From the NCBI RefSeq assembly GCF_003086295.3, contig NC_092048.1, positions 105,416,276 through 105,480,275 of the forward strand: DNA of 64,000 bases, written 5' to 3'. The translations under genes and the position numbers were made by a program. How positions within the stretch are numbered: the stretch's first letter is position 1; each line of letters opens with the position of its first letter. The stretch is from Arachis hypogaea. Lineage: Eukaryota; Streptophyta; Magnoliopsida; Fabales; Fabaceae. The notes below the pieces were generated by a model, which was not told the DNA's origin, ran no database searches, and saw nothing but the letters and a program-made list of their open reading frames with translations. This document shows positions 43,879 through 55,754 of the stretch, piece by piece.

Positions 43879-44837
43879 GGATAGAATTTAAGTTAGAAAG
43901 GACTTTTTACCTTCACTTTTAGCTAGTTTTCATATCTTTGTAATTGAATTCAGAGCTATGACTCACTAAACCCCCTTTCATTGGGTTAGGGAGCTCTATT
44001 GTAATTCAATGAATCAATAATAGTTTATCTTCTTCTTCAATCTTTTCTCTTGAATTTTGTTAGAAAGCTTCTCGATCTAATTCCATTGGGTAGTTGTCTT
44101 GGGAAAGAAACTACCTATAATTGGAATCCTTCGGAACCTTGGGAAAGGAATGGAGGATTCATGCTAGAGAAGCTTTCTCACAGTGAATTGGATTGGGGTT
44201 TGGATGGATATTGTGACATGTAATCCTACCAAATTGTGGTTCATAAAACTGTGTGGTATAATCAGTGATCGAGCATCATCTCTTCTTATGAACATTTAAA
44301 CCAAGGGATTGGGAATTTGTTCATTTTTAGAGAGAATTGGTGAGCCAAGGGATTGGGATCCAATCATATAAGATTGCCAAGCAAAATTCAATGAACGCAT
44401 TGCTTGAGGAAGAGATAAACATGTTTTGATTCGGAGATCTCAATATCTCCTATAACCCAATGAATCCCCCAATTCTGATTACATCTTCTCTTTACATTCT
44501 GCAACTCAATTCATGCAATCACCCCCATTCCCTTTTAATTTCAGCAATTTAGTTTCTGCTCTTTAATTCATGCAATTTAAGATTCCGCCATTTCAATTTC
44601 TTGTTATTTACTTTTCCCGCCAATTTTACATTCCGCAATTCTCATCTCAATCTTGATTCCGCTCAACTAGAACACACTTCTAATCCGAATTGCTCACTCA
44701 ACCAATCCTTGTGGGATTCGACCTCACTCTATTGTGAGTTTTTACTTGACGATAACCGGTGCACTTGCCGGAAGGAATTTTGCCGATCGTGCAATTTCCT
44801 AAATCGTAGCATAACTAGTTTATGCGCATCAAGTTTA

Positions 44838-44855
44838 TGGCGCCGTTGCCGGGGA
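44838..44855 (+). other. E5 primer-binding site (tRNA-Asp)
   Basis: TGGCGCCGTTGCCGGGGA, 6 bp after the LTR, fully complementary to the tRNA-Asp 3' end. Confidence 0.94.
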
Positions 44856-45118
44856 TTGGTTTTCGATTGACAATTCTCCAATTGGAAGTTAACTAGATTG
44901 AGCATTTTTTTTTTTGTGTTTTGATTAATTCAGTACAAGTTACTTGTTGAATTTTAATTTCTGCACTCTGTTACATGCTTTCTTTCTTTATGCCTTTAAA
45001 TTCAAGCAACTAACTCACTGACTCACTAACTGTTTGAATTAATTCCTCAATTGCTCTAACCATACTCTTCCATTAACCAAGAGTATTTCACTTGTTGTTG
45101 CCTGTGCTGTGTTCTTGT

Positions 45119-48100
45119 ATGACAGGTAGGAGAGGAGAGACATCAACTCCTCCATATACCGAACCAGAGAGGACCCTTCATAGACTTAGAAGGGAAGCAA
45201 GAGGGAAGAGAGTACTGGGAGAAGAAGAATCTGAAGGAGAATCTGAGGACAATTTTGAGGAAGCTCTAGATCTCAACATGGATAGAGAAGTTCACAACCA
45301 TGAGAGAGCTGATGGAAACAATGCCATTCCTGAGAGGAGGGTTCTTAGTTCATACATAAACCCAACCTCTGGGAATTGTGGTAGCAGCATTCAGAAACCA
45401 CCCATTCAGGCCAACAATTTTGAACTCAAACCATAGCTAATATCACTTGTGGAGAATCATTGTTCATTTGGTGGGAGTGCTAATGAAGATCCCAACCAAC
45501 ATCTCACAAAATTCCTGAGAATTTGTGACACTGTGAAGTCCAATGGAGTCCAGGAAGATGCATATAAACTGCTTTTGTTCCCATTTTCACTTAGGGACAA
45601 AGCAGCTAAGTGGCTGGAATCATTCCCAAGGGGAAGTCTAACAACATGGGATGAGGTGGAAAGCAAGTTTCTGGCACGTTTCTACCCCCCACAAAAGGTC
45701 AATAGGCTTCGATCTGAGGTTCAGACTTTTAGACAACAAGATGGTGAAACTCTCTACGAGGCATGGGAGAGATTCAAGGACTTGACAAGGAAATGCCCAC
45801 CAGACATGTTCCATGATTGGGTGCAATTGCATATTTTCTATGATGGACTCTCTTATGAATCAAGGAAGGCTGTAGACCATTCATCAGGAGGTTCATTGAA
45901 CAGGAAAAAGACTGTGGAAGAGGCCATTGAAGTGATTGAGACAGTGGCTGAGAATGAGTACTACTATGCATCAGAAAGGCACAACACTAAGGGAGTCATG
46001 GAGCTGAACCATGTTGATACAATTCTAGCCCAAAACAAGGTGTTTGCCAAGCAACTAGCGGAACTTACCAGGCAATTAGAAACAAAGCAAGTGGCTGCAA
46101 TACACACACAAGATCAAGAGGAAGTAAGCATTGAAGGAGGTGATTGGGAAGAGGCCAACTATGTGGGAAACCAACAAAGGCAATCATATGATCCACATTC
46201 CAACACTTACAACCCAGGATGGAAAAATCACCCAAACTTTGGGTGGGGGAACCAACAAACCCAACCACAAAACCACAAACCTTACAACCACAACCAACAT
46301 AACAATTCCACATACCAAAACTCCAACCAAAGATCATACCAAGCCACACAAAACACTTACTCCCAACCATCATATCATGGCCAAAATAATCAACCTACCC
46401 AACCTGATCCAAACCAACAATTTCAAGATCAATTAAACCGGATAGAAGGAATGCTTACAACCATGAGTCAAGACATAACCGAATTGAAAGCTTTTAAGGA
46501 AGAAGTAAAGTCTAACCTGCAAAACCAAGGAGCTGCCATCCAGAAGCTAGAAAATCAAATTTTGTATTTGTCTAAGCAAACCCCTGGGACGAGCGTTTCT
46601 CATGCTGCCAAGGCTATTGCAAGGGAAGAATGTAAGGCCATAACCCTCAGAAGTGGAAAAAATCTAAAGGAGATCTCAAAGGAAACCACAGAGGATGAAG
46701 CAAGGGAACATGTGAGAGACAAGGAACAAGGACAATCTTTTACACCGTCCGCAACAAAAGAAAAAGAGGTCCTGAAGCCTTATACACCTAAAGCACCATA
46801 TCCTCAACGTTTGATGAAAAGTGAAAAGGATGGTCAATTCTCCAGGTTCTTGGAGATTTTCAAGAAGCTCCAAATCAACATTCCGTTTGCTGAGGCAATA
46901 GAGCAAATGCCACTCTATGCAAAATTCTTAAAAGAATTAATGACCAAGAAGAGAAGCTGGAGAAATGAGGAAACTGTGTTGTTAACTGAAGAATGCAGTG
47001 CCATCATTCAGCACAAATTGCCTCAGAAATTGAAGGACCCAGGCAGTTTCCAAATCCTCTGCATCATAGGAGAAGTCATGGTGGAGAAGGCCTTGTGTGA
47101 CTTAGGGGCCAGCATCAATTTGATGTCTCTAACAATGATGAGAAGAATGAAGATTGAGGAAGCCAAACCAACAAGAATGGCCCTCCAATTGGCAGATCGA
47201 ACTTTTAAATTCCCTCATGGGATAGTTGAGGATTTGTTGGTGAAAGTGGGAGATTTTATATTTCCTGCTGATTTTGTGGTGTTAGATATGGAGGAAGAAG
47301 CCAAAGCTTCAATAATTCTGGGAAGACCCTTCCTGGCTACTGCTGGAGCCATCATAGATGTACAAAAGGGTGAACTCACTCTTAGACTACATGATGAGAA
47401 ATTGGTGTTTAACGTATTCAAGGCAATGAGCTATCCATCAGAATCACTAAGGGAATGCATGAGGATTGATGTAGTGGACATTGCAGTACAAGAAACTTTT
47501 GAGGAAACAATAAAGGAAGTGGCAGAGGAGGAGTTCACCAAGGATATTGAAGTTAGTGACATCAAGGCTGCTGAAACAACCATGCCAAGCATGCCAGAGA
47601 GAGTGAAAGAAGAGAAGGAAGCACCAAAACCTGAGCTCAAAGCATTGCCCCCTAATCTCAAGTATGCATACTTGGGTAGTGATGAGAGTCACCCTGTTAT
47701 CATTAGCTCTGCCCTGAGCCAAGAACAGGAAGAAGAATTGATCAAGGTGCTACAAACTCATCAAGATGCCATTGGATGGACCCTAGCCGATTTGAAGGGG
47801 ATAAGTTCATCCATATGCATGCATAAAATCTTGTTAGAAGAGGATGCTAGACCCTCCATTCAAGCTCAGAGAAGATTGAATCCCGTCATGAAAGAAGTGG
47901 TACAAAAGGAAGTCATGAAGTTATGGCAGGCAGGGGTAATCTACCCCATTTCTGATAGCCCATGGGTTAGTCCCATCCATGTAGTTCCCAAGAAAGGTGG
48001 CATAACTGTGGTGCCAAATGAGAAGAACGAACTCATACCCACAAGAACCGTCACTGGGTGGAGGATGTGCATAGACTACAGGAAGCTCAATGAAGCCACC

Positions 48101-50518
48101 AGAAAGGATCATTTCCCACTCCCATTCATGGATCAGATGCTTGAAAGGCTTGCCGGACATGCTTACTATTGTTTTTTAGATGGATATTCAGGCTACAACC
48201 AAATAGTAGTTGATCCTAAAGATCAAGAGAAAACATCATTTGTTTGTCCATATGGAGTTTTTGCTTATAGACGCATGCCCTTTGGATTGTGCAATGCACC
48301 TGCCACTTTCCAAAGATGCATGCTGTCCATCTTTTCGGACATGATTGAAAAATTTATTGAGGTCTTCATGGACGATTTTTCTGTGTTTGGAGATTCTTTT
48401 CCTAGCTGCCTACACCACCTTGCCTTGGTGCTTAAGAGATGCCAAGAGACTAACCTAGTATTAAACTGGGAAAAGTGTCATTTCATGGTCACAGAAGGAA
48501 TAGTCCTTGGCCACAAAATCTCTAATAGAGGCATTGAGGTGGACAGAGCTAAGGTGGAACTCATTGAAAAATTACCTCCACCAAGTAATGTCAAGGCAGT
48601 TAGGAGTTTTTTGGGACACGCTGGTTTTTACAGAAGGTTTATTAGAGACTTTTCTAAAATAGCCAAACCTTTGAGTAACTTGCTTGTCTCTGATACACCC
48701 TTTGTATTTGATAAAAATTGCATGCTAGCCTATGAACTTTTGAAGCAAAAACTTTCCTCTGCACCTATCATTGCCCCACCTGATTGGAACTTACCTTTTG
48801 AACTGATGTGTGATGCATCAGACCTTGCTATTGGGGCAGTGTTAGGACAAAGGAAAGACAATTTGGTACATGTGATTTATTATGCCAGTAAAGTCTTGAA
48901 TGATAACCAAAGGAATTACACAACCACTGAAAAAGAACTCTTGGCAATAGTCTTTGCATTTGACAAATTTAGATCCTATCTCATTGGATCTAAAGTCATA
49001 GTCTTCACTGATCATTCAGCTTTAAAATACTTACTTGCTAAACAAGAATCCAAACCAAGACTTATTAGATGGGTTCTTTTGTTGCAGGAATTTGACATTG
49101 AAATCAAAGACAAGAAGGGTGTAGAGAACAAGGTGGCAGACCATTTATCAAGAATACCATGTGAAGAAGGAAGCGCACAAAGCACACATATAAATGAGTG
49201 CTTTCCTGATGAACAACTCATGGTAATTCACAAAGCACCCTGGTTTGCAGACATAGCAAACTTCAAGGCCACTGGGAGTTTACCGTTGGAATTTAACAAA
49301 CATCAAAGGAAGAAATTGGTAAATGATGCCAAATACTTCATCTGGGACGAACCATACTTGTTCAAAAAATGTTCCGATGGCATACTCAGAAGATGCATAT
49401 CCGAGGAAGAAGGAAGGGAAGTCTTATGGGACTGCCATGGCTCCACTTATGGAGGACATTTTGCAGGAGAAAGAACAGCAGCTAAGGTGTTGCAGTGTGG
49501 TTTTTATTGGCCCTCTATCTTCAAAGATGCAAAAGAATTAGTGAAGCACTGCCATGAATGCCAGAAAGCGGGGAACCTGCCAAGAAGAAATGAAATGCCA
49601 CAACAATTCATTCTGGAACTTGAATTGTTTGATGTATGGGGGATAGATTTCATGGGACCCTTTCCCTCCTCATACTCAAATAATTACATTCTTGTGGCAG
49701 TAGACTATGTCTCCAAATGGGTTGAAGCAATAGCAACTCCAACCAATGATAATAAGGTAGTCATGAACTTCCTCAGAAAACACATTTTTTGCCGTTTTGG
49801 GGTTCCAAGAGCAATCATCAGTGATGGAGGAAGCCACTTCTGCAACAAACCATTAGAGGCATTGCTTCTAAAATATGGAGTCAAACACAAGGTAGCCACA
49901 CCATACCATCCATAGACAAGTGGGCAAGCCGAAATATCTAACAGAGAACTCAAAAGGATCCTGGAAAAGACTGTGGGAACTTCAAGGAAGGACTGGTCGA
50001 TTAAGCTAGATGATGCTCTTTGGGCATATAGGACAGCTTTCAAAACACCAATTGGAATGTCTCCTTACCAACTAGTATATGGAAAAGCTTGCCATTTGCC
50101 ACTGGAGTTGGAGCACAAGGCATACTGGGCCTTGAAACTTTTGAACTTGGACAACAAAGCTGCTGGAGAAAGAAGGATGTTGCAAATTCAAGAGTTGGAA
50201 GAATTCAGAGTGGAAGCTTATGAGAATGCCAAAATTTACAAAGAAAGAGCAAAGAAGAAGCATGACAGCAACATAGCCCCAAGGAAATTTGAAGAAGGAC
50301 AAAAAGTATTGCTCTACAATTCTAGGCTGAAGCTATTTCCAGGGAAGCTAAAATCAAGGTGGTCTGGACCATTCCTTGTCACCAAGGTCTCCAAATATGG
50401 ACAAGTAGAAATCATGGAAGAAAAGTCACAACGAACCTTCATTGTGAACGGTCAAAGACTCAAACATTACTTGGGAGATGTGGATGAGAAGGACAAAGTT
50501 AAATATCACCTCAACTGA
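45119..50518 (+). pseudogene. gag-pol: E5 gag-pol polyprotein, two amber stops
   Basis: A 1799-codon frame from ATG 45119 with no frameshift. The only breaks are TAG at 45434 (residue 106) and TAG at 49913 (residue 1599); the open part between them starts at 45449. Gag: [52 protein letters not shown], then an N/Q-rich tail and [13 protein letters not shown]. Protease [12 protein letters not shown] has Asp at 661, followed by [16 protein letters not shown] has FMDD at 1083-1086, and RNase H has [15 protein letters not shown] with Asp about 1232. The integrase has an HHCC region ([10 protein letters not shown] ... CHECQK), Asp in WGIDFMGP about 1509, Asp in ISDGGSHF about 1569 and Glu in GQAEISN about 1604, then [11 protein letters not shown]. 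The first amber precedes most of gag, so this copy makes little product without readthrough. No CCHC knuckle was seen. Confidence 0.94.
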
Positions 50519-50528
50519 GGAAGCTGAC

Positions 50529-50576
50529 CGTCAAGCTAATGACGTTAAAGAAGCGCTTGTTGGGAGGCAACCCAAC
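50529..50576 (+). other. E5 twin hairpin after gag-pol
   Basis: Hairpin 1 is CGTCA-AGCTAA-TGACG (50529-50544). Hairpin 2 is GTTGGG-AGGCAA-CCCAAC (50559-50576). The spacer is TTAAAGAAGCGCTT. It starts 10 nt after the stop. E5 has no ORF3, so the module is kept without it. Confidence 0.82.
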
Positions 50577-52125
50577 CTGAGGTAATACCCTTTTGCTGTT
50601 TCTTTTATTTGTTTCAATAAAAAGGGTGAAGTAATTTCTGTGCATTGCAAAGAATTAAGTTTTGTGTTTCACACCAAACAATGAATTCGTGGATCAATAA
50701 TTCAAAGGGGAATGTGTGACTCTAAGTTTGGTGTTCCACCATAAAGATCAACTGAACACAACAACCTTTGAATTATATGAGAAGAACAACCATTCTAAGC
50801 AGTCACAGAAATGCTTAAAACCCTTAGCAGCAACTTCATTCCAAAGAGAACTCAAGGATTCAAAGCACAGAGAAGTAAGTGGGAGACTAAGTTTGGTGTT
50901 CACACACCAACTTAAGACTCAGATACTTACCCACACATAGTTGAGCTAACCACTCAAGTGCTTGAGAAGCAAGCAACTTCATCACTCTTTGCAGGAAAGG
51001 AAACAAGGATTTTAAAGCATGAAGCAACATTTAGGAGAAGAAGGGAAATCAAATTGTTTCCTGGCAACAAAGAGAAAACAAGGAATTTCACAAGGTGGTA
51101 TTGTTCCTTGATAATTCTTTAAAAAGGGCAAACAAAAGCATGCTTGTTCTGGTTTAAACTGTAAATGTTGAATCTTTCTGGAATGTGAAGTTTTTAGTAT
51201 ATTTGTCTGTTTATTGCTTTGAATAAAGTGAATGCCTAGATGTTTGGATATAACTCCACCTTCTTAAACAAATGCTTGCCATGCTTGTTCTGTTTCCGAA
51301 AATAAAAGAAAAGTTTGAACAAAAGTAACTTGGCTCAATTAGTGACAAATCAAGTAGAATTAAGTGGTGGTATGCATGCTTGATTGTTTAAGTCAGATCA
51401 CTGGAAATAGAGTGTAGAATTATCATTTTTTATGTAGAAATTGAAAACTGTCTATGGATCTTGATGAATAAATATCTTTGGTCATGAAAAAGAAAGAAAA
51501 AGAAGAAGAAAAAGCCACTGAAAAAGGGCAACCAAAAAGCAAAAAAAAAAAAATTGAGAAAATAAGCTAGGTACCAATGGTTTGAACTTCTGAGACAAAT
51601 GCCTGTGGTGTTTATGTATTAAGGATATGCTTGGATGAAGAGGTTCTGAGGAGTGTTTCAACACTTGGTAACTTGGGTTAACTAACCCGGGATTATCAAC
51701 CAAAAGTCCATTATCAAGAGCAACCTAAATACAAAACATTTAGTCACACAAAGAGGTGCTGGGCACCAATGTCTCAAGAAGAAATGTGAACTAAAATGCC
51801 TGAAGTGGATATGTGTAGTGCACTGATAAGAAAAAGAATATGCCAAAGGCTTGTGCAACACATGACACTAAGCAAACAAGGAGCAAAGAAGCTCTAAGAA
51901 AAAGAAAAGAAAAACAAAGAAGAAAAGTGCCAAGGACATAAGAATAACAAGAGGCCATAGCAGTGTTTGATGGATGCAAGGAAAAAGTGATAATCTTACC
52001 TGATAAGAATGAAAAAGTGATGCTGCAACTTTCTGCATAAAACCCTTCTGATGAACTTCAAATGCTTGCTAATATAGCCAATGTAATTGCTTTCTGTTTC
52101 ATACTTTCTTCTCAAATAACTCAGG
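50577..52125 (+). other. E5 3' noncoding region
   Basis: About 1.5 kb without a supported ORF; ORF3 is absent. It carries CTAAGTTTGGTGTTC at about 50725 and 50889, an A-rich run at 51485-51560, and the block at 51580-51790 shared with E3, including TTGGGTTAACTAACCC. Confidence 0.7.
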
Positions 52126-52163
52126 ACTTGCTTAGGGACAAGCAAGTATTAAGTTTGGTGTTG
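52126..52163 (+). promoter_or_regulatory. E5 polypurine-tract region with hairpin
   Basis: ACTTGCTT (52126-52133), AGGGAC, AAGCAAGT (52140-52147), then ATTAAGTTTGGTGTTG against the 3' LTR. Eight perfect base pairs. Confidence 0.68.
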
Positions 52164-54394
52164 TGATGCCAAGGCATCTTAGGCTAGTTTCACTAGCATT
52201 TTTCTGTTAGTTTTAGTTGTTTTATGCATTTTCTTGAGCTTAAAGTAACCAAAAATGGTTAAATGAAGAACAAAGCAATGAACCATCCAAACAGTATGAT
52301 TTTAATGCAAATTCCATGAGTTTTAGTTATATTACTTGAATGCTATGAATGGAAGATTTCTCATGAAATTTTGCAAGACTTTGATGCAATTGTTTGGATG
52401 ATTTCAGGGAAGAAGAGGCTAAGCAAGGAAGCAACAAAATCAATAAAGGAAGCTTGAATATCACATGTGGAATTTAAGTTCCAGTTTAAGCCTAAACTGG
52501 AGCTTAAACGCCAGAATCAGGAAGGCTAAGAAATGCTGGAATTGAAGTTTAACCTCCAGTTTAACCTTAAACTGGAGGTTAAACGCCAGAATGGGAAAAG
52601 CACCAGGGAGCCATTTCCACGTTTAAGCTCCAGTTTGACCTCAAACTGGAGCTTAAACGTGTTCGACCAAGTTTTCTCCTCCAGGGTTGCTCTCTCCATT
52701 TCCACGTTTAAGCTCCAGTTTGACCTCAAACTGGAGCTTAAACGTGTTCGACACCTCCAGGGCTACCCTTCTAAGCTTCCACGTTTAACCTCCAGTTTAA
52801 CCTTAAACTGGAGGTTAAACGTGTTCGACCTCCAGGATGCCTCCTTCCATTTCCACGTTTAACCTCCAGTTTAACCTTAAACTGGAGGTTAAACGTGTTC
52901 GACCTCCAAGGCTGCCCTTCCTATATCCACGTTTAAGCTTCAGTTTAACCTTAAACTGAAGCTTAAACGTGTTCGACTACATGACTCTCCAGGGCTGCTT
53001 TCTTCCATTTCCACGTTTAAGCTTCAGTTTAACCTTAAACTGAAGCTTAAACGTGCTTCTACAAAAGGCCTCACTGGAAGTGTCTGGCGTTTAAGCTGCA
53101 GTTAAACGCCACTCTTGGAAAAGGTTTTTGGACCAAAAATATTGTGGTTTAAGTTAGTATTTGAGCACAAACATTAACTTAAACTTATTCTGGTATGAAA
53201 CCCAATTGAATATCATGGTTTATGGGATTGGGCCTGAAGGATTGATGAGTTTGAAATCTCAATTTATTGAGTCATGTGTCATTATTTGATTATCACTAAG
53301 TTGGCTCAATGAATGTTACAGAATTTGGATCAACAGCCTCATCAAGATTATGGATCATAAACCCAAGGCAAAAGGAAAGCAGGGAGAGGCCTCAAAGCCC
53401 AAGAAACACAACAGAAGCTCAATATAGAAAGTGTATAAATAGGATAGAATTTAAGTTAGAAAGGACTTTTTACCTTCACTTTTAGCTAGTTTTCATATCT
53501 TTGTAATTGAATTCAGAGCTATGACTCACTAAACCCCCTTTCATTGGGTTAGGGAGCTCTATTGTAATTCAATGAATCAATAATAGTTTATCTTCTTCTT
53601 CAATCTTTTCTCTTGAATTTTGTTAGAAAGCTTCTCGATCTAATTCCATTGGGTAGTTGTCTTGGGAAAGAAACTACCCATAATTGGAATCCTTCGGAAC
53701 CTTGGGAAAGGAATGGAGGATTCATGCTAGAGAAGCTTTCTCACAGTGAATTGGATTGGGGTTTGGATGGATATTGTGACATGTAATCCTACCAAATTGT
53801 GGTTCATGAAACTGTGTGGTATAATCAGTGATCGAGCATCATCTCTTCTTATGAACATTTAAACCAAGGGATTGGGAATTTGTTCATTTTTAGAGAGAAT
53901 TGGTGAGCCAAGGGATTGGGATCCAATCATATAAGATTGCCAAGCAAAATTCAATGAACGCATTGCTTGAGGAAGAGATAAACATGTTTTGATTTGGAGA
54001 TCTCAATATCTCCTATAACCCAATGAATCCCCCAATTCTGATTACATCTTCTCTTTACATTCTGCAACTCAATTCATGCAATCACCCCCATTCCCTTTTA
54101 ATTTCAGCAATTTAGTTTCTGCTCTTTAATTCATGCAATTTAAGATTCCGCCATTTCAATTTCTTGTTATTTACTTTTCCCGCCAATTTTACATTCCGCA
54201 ATTCTCATCTCAATCTTGATTCCGCTCAACTAGAACACACTTCTAATCCGAATTGCTCACTCAACCAATCCTTGTGGGATTCGACCTCACTCTATTGTGA
54301 GTTTTTACTTGACGATAACCGGTGCACTTGCCGGAAGGAATTTTGCCGATCGTGCAATTTCCTAAATCGTAGCATAACTAGTTTATGCGCATCA
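52164..54394 (+). repeat. E5 3' LTR (family D)
   Basis: 2231 bp. Nine palindrome units (about 52475-53110). It lacks one 78-bp unit found at about 42928-43005 and has lost 19 bp inside the last palindrome (near 53100). TATAAATA at 53434-53441. Ends GCGCATCA, then the 48-bp repeat. Confidence 0.95.
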
Positions 54395-54442
54395 TAGAAT
54401 AGAATAAATTGCATAGGTTAGGATAGTTGCATGCATGTTCTA
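54395..54442 (+). repeat. 48-bp direct repeat flanking E5, right copy
   Basis: Identical to 42460-42507, after which E2 sequence continues (CTTGATTGAAAAGAC). Confidence 0.95.
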
Positions 54443-55717
54443 CTTGATTGAAAAGACAATAAGTTCCTTTTAAGACTCTATCTTTGGAACAAAATTTCAC
54501 TAATTTTTCAAAATTTTTATGATAAATTTGCTTGAGTTGTATTTGGAACATGACATTTGAGCTAAAGAACACACAACCTGTGAAAGATTTGAGCCTTTAT
54601 GTATGGTTACATTATTTAACCATAATTATTTCATTCTTGTGTGTTTACCTCTCTATGATTGTAATCTATATTTTGTTTTATCTTATATGTCCAATATTTA
54701 TTATATTTGCATGCTTGCACATGATTGAGGCCATTATTTGTTTAAACTCACTCATCCAAATTAAGCCTACCCTTTTCAATTACCTTTGTTAACCACTTTG
54801 AGCCTTTAAATCTCATTTGTTCTATATTTTACCACATTACTAACCTTAAGCTGAAAAACAATTGTATATCCCAAATTGAATCTTTGTTTAGCTTAAGATA
54901 GAATTGTGTGTGCTAGTTAAGTATGGGAAATTGTGGGAACAAAAGTTGTTAAGGGAATGTGTCATGAGAATTTAATGGGAATTTGGATACCTACTCATGT
55001 GAAACTATAAGAATTAAAAATCTATGTGCATTGATAAGCGATATTTATTTTAATGTCAAAAAAAAAAATTTTAAATAAATAAGGGGACAAAATTACCCCA
55101 ATGTTAAATTCAGAATTCAAAGATCAATGCACATATGATAAAAATCAAATATAAAGTTGATACATGAGTATGAATAGAAAAAGGGAATTCTGGGTAGCTA
55201 GGTATGAACTTTAAAATTACATTAAAAATATATAGGTTGGGTTGAAGCTTGGGTTAATTAAAGATTCAATTTATTATCTCACTTAACCATATGTATACCC
55301 CTACATGTACCTTAGCCCCATTACAACCTTGAAAAGACCTCATGATGTTTGCATTGGTATATTAACTGTTGTTGATTGGTTAGGAGAAGAACAAAAGTTA
55401 GAAAGCATGATTAGAGAAGGATAGAGTGTTTACCCTATACACTAGAGATTAGAGCGTACATACATTATCAGTGAGGGTTCAATGCTCGAATTTTCATGTT
55501 CCTTGCTTTCATGAGCTATCTCCTTGCACTTTTATCTGTTTTATTGTCTAATGATAGAATTAGTGGAATTTGATTTGTAATTGTTTTGAAGAGCTTATTT
55601 ACTTTTGATCAAGTAGGCAAGAATCATATATTTGTATTTATTTATATATATATAGGCTTGCATTGCATTTCATGAGTTTCTACATGTTCATACTTATTTC
55701 CTTATCTCCTTCAATTA
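54443..55717 (+). other. E2 3' noncoding region
   Basis: AT-rich, with no supported ORF. The short hydrophobic ORF at 54532-54792 has no recognisable family. The end resembles other family B elements only in the PPT zone. Confidence 0.6.
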
Positions 55718-55754
55718 AGCATGAGGACATGCTAATGTTTAAGTGTAGGGAGGT
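55718..55754 (+). promoter_or_regulatory. E2 polypurine-tract region with hairpin
   Basis: AGCATG-AGGA-CATGCT (55718-55733), then AATGTTTAAGTGTAGGGAGGT at the LTR. The stem sequence differs from families A, C and D but the position and purine loop are the same. Confidence 0.68.

Larger units (their letters stand above)
42508..44831 (+). repeat. E5 5' LTR (family D)
   Basis: 2324 bp, TGATGCCAAGGCATCTTAGG to TTATGCGCATCA. Ten palindrome units at about 42818-43545, TATAAATA at 43871-43878, then GTGGGATTCGACC and the hairpin CTCAC-TCTATT-GTGAG (44723-44738). It has one more palindrome unit than the 3' LTR. Confidence 0.95.
42508..54394 (+). mobile_element. E5: family D retrotransposon, youngest, near-complete gag-pol
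   Basis: Plus strand, 11.9 kb. 5' LTR 42508-44831, PBS 44838-44855, gag-pol 45119-50518, twin hairpin 50529-50576, noncoding 3' region without ORF3, PPT hairpin 52126-52147, 3' LTR 52164-54394. The LTRs differ at about six bases by eye plus two length changes, so insertion was recent. Only two stops, both TAG, break the polyprotein. It lies in the 3' region of E2 and is flanked by a 48-bp duplication. Confidence 0.95.

Noticed and set aside
52533..52862. ORF with LSSSLTLNWSLNVFD repeats
   Set aside because: Translation of the family D palindrome array, open on both strands; no coding signature.
54532..54792. 86-codon hydrophobic ORF in the E2 3' region
   Set aside because: AT-rich noncoding context, no family resemblance, not supported by another copy.
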